From Elymus sibiricus (taxonomy: Eukaryota; Streptophyta; Magnoliopsida; Poales; Poaceae), in contig CM077665.1 of assembly GCA_039707655.1 (NCBI GenBank), forward strand, positions 312,604,486 through 312,668,485: a stretch of 64,000 bases of DNA. The letters are read 5' to 3'. Within the stretch, counting starts at the first letter, position 1, and the number at the start of each line of letters is the position of its first letter. This document shows, in pieces, positions 21,021 to 31,559 of the stretch. The position numbers were made by a program, and so were the translations under genes. The notes below the pieces were generated by a model, which was not told the origin of the DNA, ran no database searches, and was given only the letters and a program-made list of their open reading frames with translations.

Positions 21021-23852
21021 CTCCACCACCTCCTCCGCACGTCGAAAAGCGTTTTCGGCAGCCTCCGCGAACCTGGCCAGCCCCTCGCGACACTGCGCCA
21101 TGATGCGTCCCGGCTCCCCGGGCACGAGGGCCTGGCCGCTGGCTGGCGGAGGCAGGACGGCTGGGGCGCGGGCCAATGCCTCCCAGTCCCGAATCACGTC
21201 AAGCATGACCCTCCTCGACCGGCTCGCCCCGTTGCTCAACCCAGCGTCCGCGGCGGCGCCGGCTGGCGGGAGGTTGGCAGTAACCACGAGGGCGCGGGAG
21301 CCAGCCTCGGGCTCCTCTGCATTCAGCGCCGCCGGCTCCTCCACCTGCCGGACTGGCTCGACAGCCGGCTGGGCCGGCTCGCTCCTCCCACCGACCGTTG
21401 CCTCCGGTGCCGCCTCCAGCACAGCCGGGGCGACGGGCACATCTACCGCGGCCGGCTCGACGGTGGGCGGAGTCACTACGGTCTCCCCCCACTGGGCCGT
21501 CTCCTGAGCTGGCTCGGGAACCGCTCCCGCCGGCCGGGTCACCTCCGCCACGGGCGGGGCCATGGCCGTCTCCACAGCCGGCTCTCGCGGCTCGCTCGAT
21601 GGAGGCCTCGACATCCGCATCGATTTCGCCGCCGAGTCCGTCGCACGCGCCGGGTCTGCGGGCCGCCTCCGCCTCCCATCGCTCGAGGCCCCCGAACGCG
21701 AGGGCACGCCCTTCGCCCCTGCCTTCGCGGCTCGCAATTCTGTGAGCCTCCTCTTCTCCTCCCGCACCGTGGCCGCGTGCTCCCGGGCCTGTAGGCTGGT
21801 CGGCTCCACCGGATCGGCGGTCGACTCCGTGTCATGGAGCTCGATGGCGTCCTTGGAACAAACAAAGGCTGAACCCTCAGGCGGTTGCCGGCTCAAAAAT
21901 TTGAAAAACCGCATAAGAATTAGGAAAAAGTACTCACCCGGCGACGACGGGAAGGGCCCGCCTAGCCCGAGCCAGCGGCTTCGCGACGGCCGCTCGCACC
22001 CTCTTGCGAGCCGGCGGCTGTGTCGGCGGCTGCCCCGAAGCCGGCCTCTTCTCCCGACGGAGGCCTCGGCTGTCCGTCCACGACCCGGATGCTCCTCGCT
22101 CCGACGAGCTATGGGGGGAGGCGCGTCCAAGATCCGGACATCATCATCATCATCATCATCGTCAGTCCAATCTTTGATCGAGGGTCCGGAGGGGAACTCA
22201 CCAGCCGCTCTGGACCCGCTGGCTCCCGGGTCGCCCATCGCCCCGTCCGCCTCAACCTCTCCCGAGGAGTCGACCCCCTCCTCGACGCCGCCTCCCAGCT
22301 CGAAGTCCTCCGGGTCGGAATCGGCGCGTTCCGCCTGGAATATTTGGGGGTGCGGGCCATCCGGCGTGTTCTGTCGAACAAAGCGCTGCGGTCAGAACAA
22401 CATGTGAGCGGGGGGTGGCGGCTGGAGAAACACAGAAGAGAAGGAAACCACCTCGACGGGGCATACCAAGGGCATCGGGTCATGCCGGCTGTACGGCATC
22501 TTGCCGAAGCTCCAGGTTCCCGGCTTCATTTTGAAGTTGGTGATGGCGTTCACCCGCTCCGCCACCTGGGCCATCGTCAGCTCGAAGGTTGACAGCCGAT
22601 AGGGATCCCGCCGGTCCATCATATCGCAGATCCGGTGCGGGCTCTGCTGAAGGGGCAGCACCCGGCGATCGATGAAGGCGGCCACCAGGTCGGCCGCAAC
22701 CAGCCCCTCTCCACTCCTCATGGTCTGGAGCCGGCCCAGTATCCCGACCAGATCTCCAGGCGGCCCGTCGCTCGTCCAGTTCACCCCCGAGGATGGGGCG
22801 TTGACGAAGGCCGGCAGCCGGATGTAGTCTTGCGCCGGGTCGACGTTCTTCACGTAGAAGAACGTCCGGTTCCATTTCTTGACGGACTCGATGAGGGTGA
22901 TGCGGGGGAATAGCGGGCCGCGGACGCACACCACCACTCCCCCGCAGGCGTACGCCTCATCGTCGTTCCTCAAGGCCTTGAGGTAGAAGAGCTTCCTCCA
23001 CAACTCCAAGAAGGGGAGAAGTCCGAGGTAGCCCTTGTAGAGAGTCACGAAGCTCGATAGTTCAAGAATGGAATTGGGCCCGAGGTGGTGCGGCTGGAGA
23101 TCGAGGGTGTCCAAGAAGAGGCGGAAGAACTGGCTCACTGGCAGGCCGAAGCCGCGTGAGAAGTGCCAGGCGAACACCACGAACTCCCCCTCCCTGGGCT
23201 CGGGCACCACCTCGCTGCCCGGCGGACGGGCGGCGACGCGGTCCTCCGACGACAGCATGCGGGCACGGCAGAGGTGCGGAATGTCCTCCTCGGTGATGAC
23301 GGAGCCACCCCAGCTGTCGGAGGGTCCATCAGCCATCTCTGAGGAAATCGAACGCAAAGAAACAGGCGAGCGGAGTGGCAGCACGAGCCGAAGCAGCGGA
23401 CCGCGAGAGGGGGAAGACGATGGGGAGAGGGGTGCGCAAACTGCCTCCGCCCCTCCCCATCCCCTCATAAATAAGGGGGCGACGCCCGGGGAACGTGGGG
23501 ATTAATTGCGCCCACTCCACCGGGGAATCCGCGAGACGTGGGCACTGCGGGCCGCGGCCGTTGGGGTCCGGGCGCAGAGGATCCCCGCATGCGGCCCGAG
23601 GCCTACCGGGCTAGGCCCGGGGTGACGTCCCGTCAAGCCCCCAGGTGCGAGGCCCTCGGCATCATTCCGCTCCGCGTGGCGCGCCGCGGTCCAGCACGGG
23701 ACCCGAAGCGGCGCGACGGGACTCGAGGCGACGGGAGCGGTCGCCGACGCGGCTGATTGGTCGATCCCGCGCGATAGGCAGATGCCACCGAATGAAGCCG
23801 CTGGCTCCTCCTTGTCGGAAGGATTCGGGGCCCCGCCGGCTTCGGGGACTAC

Positions 23853-24917
23853 TGACGGGGTTATTACCCCTGGGTAGGCCAAGACTAGGGAGTTCCAACC
23901 CCTTTTGAAAAAACCATACGGCCGGCTGGTCCGCGACCGGCTGGCGTGCTGCCGGCTGGCCCGCGGCCGGCTGGACCAAGGCCGGCTGGCGAGCTACCGG
24001 TGGGCCTACTGCCGGCTGGCCCACGGCTGGCTGGGCAGGAACCGGCCGCCCAACCCCTGGCCAGCCTGCAGCCGGTCGCTCCACGGCCGGCCCTTCCACT
24101 GACCTCTAGGCGGACAGGCACCCGTCCCCTCCCACGGCGACCAGGTACACCGACAGGACGCGACCCCCACGATGGACTCCGGCTTGGCTACAGCAACCGC
24201 TGACGCGCGGGCACGCGTGGCTATAGTTCGGGCGGTCGTACCGCTGACCAAGATAGATCGAGACCCGGCAGGGCAATAGTGCCGCCACGCCGCCGTCCAC
24301 TCCATTACCTGCCCCAGCGTGGCTACAGCGCAGCCGACCGTACCGCTGACTTTGGTCGGCAGGAGCAAGACGACGCCATGCGGGGCGGCCCGTGCTGCGG
24401 CAGGTAGGCGCGGGCCAATAGAAGAGCCGGCTGGCGGGCCCCAGTTGGCGATGGGACCGCGCAGCCGGCGGGCCCTACGAGCGATGAGACGGCCTAGCTG
24501 GTGGGCCCCTGGCCGGCTGGAGAGGCTGCCAGCCGGGTCCCCCTTGTAGTGCCTTAGGAATATTGTAAGCCGGGGGGTTGGCCTATAAAACCCCCCGAGG
24601 CCCCCATGCATCGGGCAAGCAAGCACTAAGGGATCTCTCCCATCTCACACTCTCACGTAGCAAGGGAAGAGGAGCCGGCTGCTCCTTCTTCCTCCTCTAG
24701 ACATCAGCTCAAGGAGCGCCATTGTAACATCACCCACCATATAACTAGACCAGCAGGACTAGGGGTGTTACCTCTCACGGAGGGCCCCAAACCTGGGTAC
24801 ATCGTGTGTCCCTCACTGCTTGTTCCTAATCTCGTTCCCAGAGCCCGTCGGCGTCCTTCGGCCCCAACCACTCTCGATAAGCCACCCCATGGCATCTGTC
24901 GTGAGAAAATGACGACA
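23853..24917 (+). repeat. 3' LTR of element C
   Basis: 1,065 bp copy of 7,006-8,063, with TATAAAA at 24,584-24,590. The purine-rich GGGGACTAC directly before 23,853 is the probable polypurine tract. The ATG matching the gag start (24,889) is followed here by an in-frame TGA (24,910-24,912) where the 5' LTR has CGA. Confidence 0.92.
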
Positions 24918-25859
24918 CTTCGCGTCCTCGGTGGGCTCCGGGCGTGTACAGCCCATTAAGTTCGTACGCGTGGCCTGCACGGTAGAACTGGGAGGTGTAT
25001 ATGGGCGATGTGAGATAGCTCAGGTCTCACGTGGCCCTACCTCAAAGGTGGGTTGCGCATGAATCTTCTTGGGAAAACCGCCGCTTCGAGTCCTATACGT
25101 TTTGGAGAAACCTGCGCCGAATGGATTTCCAAAGGCCATCGCATGAGAAGGCCAAACACCAATTACCCCAGGAGGTAACGTGAACGGGGCCGACCCGCCA
25201 GACAGAGCTCAGCCATTGGGTTTATCGACGCTGCAGGGACGGACCCGAGCACAGACGCCGTGCCCAGTCTTCTCATGCGACAACTCCGAGGAGAAAACAC
25301 CCGGCGCGCGGCTCCTAGGACGGCGAAAGGCCGACCGGAACCGTGCCGCGTGCCCTGACTCACCCACTCCCGATTAGCTCACGCGAGGGCGAAGCACCGA
25401 GGGCCATGCGAGGTGACGTACACGGGGCCAACACGCGAGACAGAGCTCGGCCACTTGGATTTTTCGACGCTGCAGGGACGGGCCCGAGCACAGACGCCGT
25501 GCCAGCCCTTAATCATGAGGCGGTCGAGGGCAGGCTTATTAGGGCGCTGCGACATTCATGGCGGCGAAGCACCGAGCATGCAGGTGGAAACACTTAGGGA
25601 AATAGATTGAAAGCATGTAAAAGTCCTAATCATGCGGGAAAACGTGGCCGGGATGAGTTCTAGCCGCCCGAGGATAATGCAGCCCGATGGGCGCCCTCAA
25701 ACTGAGCAAACCAAAAAGTTACCTGAGCAAACCGAGGGGTTACCTGGTACTAGGCAAATGGATCACCTGGCGGCGATGCCGCTGGGGCATGGAGGTAGTC
25801 GCAGGATCTCGGCCTTGTGCCTCCGCAAGCTCGGCCTTCACGAGCCCGTCGCCTCAGGA
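24918..25859. repeat. Non-coding spacer of element B with tandem duplication
   Basis: B sequence right of C. Two copies of a ~110-base unit, 25,171-25,280 and 25,409-25,519, about 238 bases apart, share GACAGAGCTC, CGACGCTGCAGGGACGG and CCCGAGCACAGACGCCGTGC. This is where the rest of pol would be expected in an autonomous Tat element. No RNase H or integrase similarity was found. Confidence 0.6.
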
Positions 25860-26340
25860 GGCTCGGGGCTCCCGCCCGGGCCTGGCACCTCCTCCAACTC
25901 CTCATGGTGCCTGGCCTGGTATGGCGCGAACATGGCCTGGGCAAGGCGCTAGAACGTGTCAGCCGCGTTCGCCAGCCCGAAGGGCATGCTGACGTGGTTG
26001 CGTGGGTAGGCCCTGCCGTGACTGACGCGCGTCGGCCAGAAGACGTCCGATGATGCAGCCCTGTTGATGCTGGGCACGTTGACGCAGATGCGTGGTGCGC
26101 CGCCCGGGTTGATGTCAGCGACGACGCTGGGTGGTGCGGAGCCGCACCCACCTCGCACAGCTTGTGCTTCCTGAAGTTCCTCGATTGCCCTGGTGATGAA
26201 TTCCCGCGAACTTGGCGCCCCGCGCCGTGTTCCTTGCTTGGACAGGTGCACGCCATCACACGCCCCCGAGTTGTGCCCGAGCACCTTCCTTGTCTCACTG
26301 GTCAGGTTGGAGGTCCTCTGGGTGGGAGCCCCCAAGCTCG
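25860..26340 (-). pseudogene. Reverse transcriptase remnant of element B
   Basis: On the minus strand, in the protease frame, ADINPGGAPRICVNVPSINRAA resembles the RT segment around RMCVDFTDLNKA. It is followed after only ~20 residues by SMPFGLANAADTF, which in a full RT lies ~60-100 residues further on. The palm core between them is missing, and no YxDD motif follows. A TAG at 25,949 and sequence drift after FAPYQ end the similarity. This supports an internally deleted, non-autonomous element. Confidence 0.62.
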
Positions 26341-26368
26341 GCCCAAGGGAGGCGTCGGGCGCACCTTC

Positions 26369-27079
26369 CTATGCGAGGGAGGAAGGGGCCTGAGCCCCTG
26401 GCGCGGATCCTGAGGCATCGTCCTTGGGTTTTTCAACCCCCTGGCGTCCCTCGGATTGGAGCTGCTTCTTCTTCTTGTGGGTGTCCTCGCGAGGCAGGAC
26501 TCCTCCTTCGTCGTCCAAGTGCTCGGCCGCCGCGGCACGGTAGGCGCGCTCGAGGGAGCACATGGCGTCCTTCTCATCGCAGGCGATAGTGATGATGCCG
26601 CCACACCCTGGCATCTTGAGGACGTTGTAGCCGTGGTGGGTCACTGCCATGAACTTGGCGAGGGCCGGGTACCTGAGGATCGCGTTGTACGGGAGGTGGA
26701 TGTGGGCGACGTCAAAGGTGATGATCTCGGTGTGTTAATTGTTGCGCTCGCCGAATGTGACGGGCAGGCGCACCTGCCCGATGGGGATCGTGGAGCCGTC
26801 AGTGACCCCTGAGAAGGGCTTGGTTGGCATGAGCTGGTCATAAGGCACTTGGAGCGTCTCGAACGTCTCGATGGAGAGGACATTGAGCCCAGCGCCGCCG
26901 TCGATGAGGGTCTTGGTGACGACGACGTTGCTGATGGTGGGCATGCATAGCATGGGGAGCTCGCCCGCCCTGGCCGAACATCTGAGCTGATCCTTGGAAT
27001 CGAAGGTGATGGCACACTGAGACCACTTGAGGGGACGGGTGGCCTCAAGCTTTGGAAGTGCCGCGTTCACCTCCCGCAA
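26369..27079 (-). pseudogene. Retropepsin domain of element B
   Basis: The minus strand encodes KTLIDGGAGLNVLSIETF, with the catalytic Asp intact, and NAILRYPALAKFMAVTHHGYNVLKMPG as the C-terminal part. A TAA at 26,735-26,737 interrupts the domain, and a TAG ends the linker at 26,369. The same frame continues into the RT remnant, as in Tat Gag-Pol. The gag upstream is in a different frame, so a frameshift lies near 27,080-27,135. Confidence 0.8.
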
Positions 27080-27135
27080 AAACTGCTTGAAGACGCGGTT
27101 CGATGCCGGGGCTTGGGCACCGCCCAGGATGCAGG

Positions 27136-28811
27136 CTATTGCCCTGACCTCCTGGAAGCCCCCAGCCCGTCGTCCTGCCTGTCCCCTTCCTTCCTTCTGG
27201 GTGGTGGAGGAAGCAGAGGAAGGCCGGCCTCACGAGGCCGGACCTCGCGAGGCTGACCTCGACGTGAGCCCTCAGGAGGTTCGTCGCGCCAGCGGTCCTC
27301 CCGAGCTTGATCGCGCCAGCGGTCCTCCCGAGGCTGGTCTCGCCAATCCTGGCGAGGGTCTCGATTGTCCCAGCGGCCTCCGCCGCGGCCTCCGCCGCGT
27401 CCGTAGCTTCGGTCTGTGCGCCCAGGGCGCCGGCCGAAGTGCTCGTCACGAACCACCCTGAGCTCCTGGCAGTCGATGGTGTTGTGGCTGTTGGTGCCAC
27501 GGAAGATGCAGAATGGGCGCCCGCCCGTGAGGAGTTCCTCGTCTCGACCGCGCTTTGTCTCAGGCTCGACCGCCAGCACCGCGGGTGCCATGCGCTTTGG
27601 TTCCTTGGCCTTGGTCTTCTTGTCTTCAGGTTCTGCCTCCGGAAGCTCGTGGAGGGAGAGGCGGCCCTCCTCGGCCTTCGCGCACTTGTTCGCCAAGTTG
27701 AACATCTCCAAGGCCGAGCTCAGGTCGTCGTGGATAGCCAACTCCTCCCTCATCCTCTGGTCTCTGACGCCGTCAATGAACGCCAAGATGATGGCCTCAT
27801 CTGACGCCCTCGGGATCTTGAGGCGGGTAGTCATGAAGCGTTGTATGAACTTGTGTAGGGTCTCTTCAGGCTGTTGCTTCACGCGACGGAGGTCTCCCAC
27901 TCCAAGCGCACGGTCACGGGTGCCTTGGAAGTTGGCAATGAAGCGCTCATGCAGGCCCTCCCAGGAGGTGATTGACCCTTCTGGGAGGTTGAGGAGCCAG
28001 GAAAGCGCGCCTCCCTTGAGCGCCATGGGGAACCAGGTTGCCATGACCTTGTCGTTCCCGCCGGCCGCCTGGTTGATCAGCGAGTAGAGCTGTAAGAACT
28101 CGGCGGGGTCTGCGGTGCCGTCGTAGCGAGGAGGCGGGTCGGGCTTGAACTTGCAGGGCCACACGGCCGGATGGAGCTCCGGGGCGATGGGCGGAGTGGC
28201 CGTGTGGCCCCGGAGCTCGCTCGGGGGGGACCTGGTCTTGATGCTCTTGCACGGCTGCCTCTAGGGGTGCCCGGTCATGCCGCTGGCGCGCCGGCGCTAG
28301 GAGCGCGCGCGCGTCAACGGGCGGCCGCGGCACCACCTGGCAGCTCACTTCTTCTCTCTCCCTCGCCGGGGGCCCCCACAGCTGGTCGCGCGGTCGTGCT
28401 TCGCACCTGGGCTCGGGGTCGACGTCGCGCTTGGGGCGAGGAGGCGGCACGTCATGAGATTTGTCGCCTGCAAGAGAGGGTTGGGGCTTGAAGCCAGTCG
28501 TCGAGGCGGTTGGGGGCGGGGCGGTAGCGCAGCAGTTTGCGCGCCATGTTCAGTGCGCCCAACCCACGCGCCGGCCCCGGGCGGGCATGGGAGGACGACC
28601 CAGTAGCTGGAACGATTGACGGAGTGGCGGTGCGGCCGCCGCGCCGCGCGGTGACCGGCTGCGACGAATCCTGCTGCTCATGGGCCTCCGGGCCCGTGGC
28701 GGCGTTGGCCACAGGAGAAGGAGAGCGGCACGCAGCGGTGCGGCCCACGGGCGCCGTCTGGGCGACACGGGTAGCACGGCGCTCAGCGCGGGCTCGGCGG
28801 GCGTTGGCCAT
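27136..28811 (-). pseudogene. gag of element B
   Basis: Likely start at the minus-strand ATG with first base 28,811 (MANARRARAERRATRV), about 70 bases inside the 5' LTR. The capsid domain is clear in the frame 28,164-27,136 (PPRYDGTADPAEFLQLYSL, SWLLNLPEGSITSWEGLHER, EETLHKFIQRFMTTR). An Arg/Asp/Gly-rich C-terminus follows with a degenerate zinc-knuckle-like stretch (FCIFRGTNSHNTIDCQEL). Frameshifts near 28,450 and 28,170 separate the N-terminal Ala/Pro/Arg-rich part. Non-functional. Confidence 0.82.
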
Positions 28812-28862
28812 CGGAGCGGTGAGGCGGAGGAAGAGCGAGGCTTGAGGAAGACTCCGACACAC

Positions 28863-28880
28863 CCCCTACCTGGCGCGCCA
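28863..28880 (-). promoter_or_regulatory. Primer-binding site of element B
   Basis: Two bases inside the 5' LTR the minus strand reads TGGCGCGCCAGGTAGGGG, an 18-base tract starting TGG as expected for pairing with a tRNA 3' CCA end. Position and spacing are canonical. The tRNA species was not determined. Confidence 0.7.
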
Positions 28881-28882
28881 AA

Positions 28883-29716
28883 TGTCGGATTTCGGGCTCC
28901 GCAAAACCCTAAGGGGTTCGAACCCAGGGGCGTGTGCGAAGATTCCCCAACAACTTCGCCCCCTCCAGGCTCACAACACAATACCCCCGCTCGATGGCGA
29001 GGAAGACGATGGCACACAAGAGTTTACCCAGGTTCGGGCCGCTGCAAAGCGTAAAACCCTACTCCTGCCTTTGGTGGATTACCTCGCGAGGAGGTTTGCG
29101 GATGAACTAGTACAGCGGTGTGTTTGCGGGGTGGTTGCTCTCTCTCTCTACTTAGCAGCCTTGCCTCTATTTATAGCGGCCCGGGTCCTCTTCCCTTATC
29201 GTAATGGCGGGAAGGGATCCCACAACGGCCAAATTTGAAGGGGGACAGGAGGTACACCCTATCCTAACGAAAGGTGGTCTTCGCCTGCAAAGTTGGTGGT
29301 GGTGACGTGGTGGTGGGCTCGCCGGTGACATCCATCCTGCTGCGCTCGCTGACCCCGTCCTGTTGCACCGGAATGGAAACCTTTGGCAGGGCTCCTTGGG
29401 AACCCGCGTTCGTCCTTGTCGCCTTTGCACAAAAGAGGAAACTGTTCCCTCTGGCGCGCTGGCGCCCACCTGGCCTGGCTGTCACTACCCATGACCTCCT
29501 GAGGCCCAGCGTTGCATAGAGAACTCCGCCGCTCGGGAGGGGGCCTGGGGAGGCCTCCCTTTTCCGCCTTGGCGCTGTCCTTCTCACGAGGATGGGTTCC
29601 TCGCGAGGGCCTTGTCTTTGAGCGAGGCCGCACAGGGTCGTACGGACCGCCAGGTGGGCCACGCCTTGGGCCGCAAGCAGGCAAGTCTGGGTACCCTGGT
29701 ATCCAGAACGTCGACA
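28883..29716 (-). repeat. 5' LTR of element B
   Basis: 834 bp, nearly identical to 2,145-2,977; differences are scattered substitutions and short indels such as one C fewer in the CCCC run near 28,948. The TATA box is on the minus strand at 29,167-29,175. The terminal repeat at the 29,716 end is TCGACA instead of CCGACA, one substitution. Confidence 0.92.
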
Positions 29717-29721
29717 TGTTT

Positions 29722-31484
29722 CAACATCAGAAATAGAAACATCATTATGACTCTCAGTAGGTTTTTCTATAACAGGTTCACTAGAAGCATGCAAAGTCTT
29801 ATCATCTTTCTTTTTCTTTTTCTTTTAGTTGGACTAGGTGCATCTTCATTAATTCTCTGGGAATCTTGTTCAATTCTTTTAGGATGACCTTCAGGATAAA
29901 GAGGTTCCTGAGTCATTCTACCTTCTCTAGTCATTACTCTAATAGCATGGTCATTCATGTTATCATTTATTTCAACAAGCAAATCATTTTGTGACTTAGC
30001 AACTTGGTCTAGTTGAGTGTGAACCACGGAAGCATGTTTACCTAGACCTTTAACATCATTAGCAATTCTAAACATTAAGTCACTCAAGCGATATATCATC
30101 ATAGCATTACGTTGTAATTGATCCTTGACATAATTATTGAAATGTTCTTGCTTAACAATATTATTATCAAATTCATCAATGCATTGATTAGGAGTCTTGG
30201 CATAAGGTATATCACTTTATTAAATCTACGGAGATAATTTACCTCTACTACCTGTGTAGGGATATCGAGTCCATGTATTTCTTCAACAGGTGGTAAATTC
30301 TTGACATCTTCAGATTTAATACCTTTTTCTTTCATAGTTCTCTTGGCTTCTTGCATATCTTCTGGACCGAGGAATAGAATACCTCTCTTATTTTGAATAG
30401 GTTCCGGCGGTGGTTCAGGAAGTGTCCAGTCATTAGCATTCTTCAAAATATCATCCAATAGTTCTTCAACCTGCCCAATTGTTCTTTCCCTGAAAACACA
30501 ACCAGCACAAATATCTAGGTAGTCCCTAGAAGCATCGATTAGTCCTTTATAAAAGATATCAAGCATTTCATTTTTCTTAAGAGGATGATCACGCAAAGAT
30601 CTTGGTAGTTGGAGAAGACTCCCCCAAGATTGGTGGAGATTCTCTTCTTCATTTGCACAAAGTTAAATATTTCCTGTAAAGCAGCTTGTTTCTTATGAGC
30701 AGGAAAATATTTTTCAGTAAAGTAATAGATCATATCCTGGGGGCTACGGACACAACCAGGAGCAAGAGAAAGGAACCAATTCTTAGCATCACCTTTTAGT
30801 GAAAAAGGAAAAGGCTTAAGAATGTAAAAGCAGCTAATCTTTTCCTCGTGAGCAAACAAAGTGGCAATCATGCAATTTGGTAATGTATGCCACAATAATT
30901 TCAGTTTCATAACCATGGAAAGGATCAGATTCTACTATAGTGATTAACTCAGGATCAACAGAAAATTCATAATCCTTATCAGTAACACATATAGGAGAAG
31001 TAGCAAATTTAGGATCACGTTTCATTTTCTCCATCATAGATTTTTCTTTTAGTTTGCATAGTAGTTTCTTCAAATCATCTCTATCATTACAAGCAAGAAA
31101 GTCTCTAGCTATCTCCCCGTCCATAACATAACCATCAGGTACAACATGCATATCATATCTATTAGGAGAGCTAGGCGTATTAGCTGAATCAAAGTGTTCA
31201 TCAATTTCAACATTCTCAAGTTCTCTAGCTTTAGCAATATGAGCATCAAGTAATTCATTCAGTGGTACAATTTCAGTTTCATCAAGCATAGCAGTAGTAT
31301 CATCATTAATTTCAGAAATAGCATCACCAAGTACTTGCGACATATCAAAAGGAGTAGCAATTGGTGGTGTCATAAGCTGATTCAAAACAGTAGGTGAATC
31401 AAAAGCAGAGCTAGATGGCAGTTCCATACCTCCCCTCGTCTTAGAGGGTATGATCTTGGTTCTAGTATCTTTCAGATTCTTCAT
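29722..31484 (-). pseudogene. gag of element A, 5' portion (broken)
   Basis: The likely start is the minus-strand ATG whose first base is 31,484, just downstream of the primer site. Frames that open in succession (31,484-30,834, 30,916-30,539, 30,596-30,099, 30,102-29,767) join into one gag by frameshifts. Recognisable stretches are the SLKGDAKNWF-type capsid motif, the CVRSPQDMIYYFTEKYFPAH segment and the DASRDYLDICAGCVFRERT segment, all part of the retrotransposon gag (capsid) fold. Gag would form the cytoplasmic virus-like particle. The reading stops at the TGTTT duplication where B inserted and resumes at 2,139. At least three frameshifts make it non-functional. Confidence 0.82.
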
Positions 31485-31531
31485 AGTGACAATTGGATAT
31501 CCTTGGTGAACACAATAAATAGAGCTATGCT

Positions 31532-31549
31532 CCCCGACAACGGCGCCGG
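31532..31549 (-). promoter_or_regulatory. Primer-binding site of element A (tRNA-Asp type)
   Basis: The minus strand reads CCGGCGCCGTTGTCGGGG, close to the Athila-type site TGGCGCCGTTGCCGGGGA that pairs with the 3' end of tRNA-Asp. It lies about 10 bases inside the LTR end, which fixes the element's orientation as minus. One internal substitution (T for C) and the altered first base indicate decay. Confidence 0.8.
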
Positions 31550-31559
31550 AAAATAATCT

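Larger units (their letters stand above)
19579..23336 (-). pseudogene. Antisense additional gene of element C: gypsy-type transposon domain plus coiled coil, multi-exon
   Basis: Transcribed opposite to gag-pol, from an ATG with first base 23,336 (~520 bases inside the 3' LTR) to a stop at 19,579. Exon 1 (to ~22,453) has the same domain family as B's antisense gene (FFRLFLDTLDLQPHHLGPNS, LWRKLFYLKALRNDDEAY). Likely further exons: 22,370-21,938 (Asp-8 run, acidic), 21,851-21,021, 20,940-20,835, 20,707-20,339 (long coiled coil, SERDRLERNLQAITSERDRL) and ~20,238-19,579. Introns 21,020-20,941 and 20,834-20,708 have GT-AG borders and keep frame. The other junctions have GT-AG candidates but the phase does not match, so indels or other borders are likely. 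About 1,090 codons. Function unknown. Confidence 0.75.
7006..24917 (+). mobile_element. Element C: Tat-lineage Ty3/gypsy LTR retrotransposon with antisense gene, split by solo LTR D
   Basis: LTRs 7,006-8,063 and 23,853-24,917 start TGACGGGG and end ACGACA. They are flanked by CTCCG (7,001-7,005) and CTTCG (24,918-24,922), a 5-bp duplication with one transition. Sense is plus: primer site, gag, protease, reverse transcriptase, RNase H twice, integrase, then an antisense multi-exon gene before the 3' LTR. The dual RNase H and the antisense gene place it in the Tat lineage. Pol carries many in-frame stops and one frameshift, so it is dead although all domains remain. It inserted in the spacer of element B. 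Confidence 0.93.
2145..29716 (-). mobile_element. Element B: Tat-like Ty3/gypsy LTR retrotransposon with antisense gene, split by element C
   Basis: LTRs at 2,145-2,977 and 28,883-29,716 begin TGTCGG and end CCGACA or TCGACA, and are flanked by perfect TGTTT duplications (2,140-2,144 and 29,717-29,721). Sense is minus: primer site 28,863-28,880, gag 27,136-28,811, protease 26,369-27,079, a shrunken reverse-transcriptase remnant (25,860-26,340), then non-coding spacer. A gene on the opposite strand (3,295-6,197) lies next to the 3' LTR. Integrase and RNase H are absent, so B is non-autonomous or internally deleted. Without C it is about 9.7 kb. The two LTRs differ at a modest number of positions, so insertion is fairly old but the ends are intact. 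Confidence 0.93.

Noticed and set aside
20479..21507. A 342-codon plus-strand frame in element C
   Set aside because: Mirror of the antisense gene's coiled-coil exons; Ser/Arg/Ala-rich with no domain, and it ignores the intron borders on the other strand.
31532..31549. tRNA gene-like sequence at primer sites
   Set aside because: Only the 18-base complement of a tRNA 3' end is present at each primer site; there is no cloverleaf, so no tRNA genes are called.
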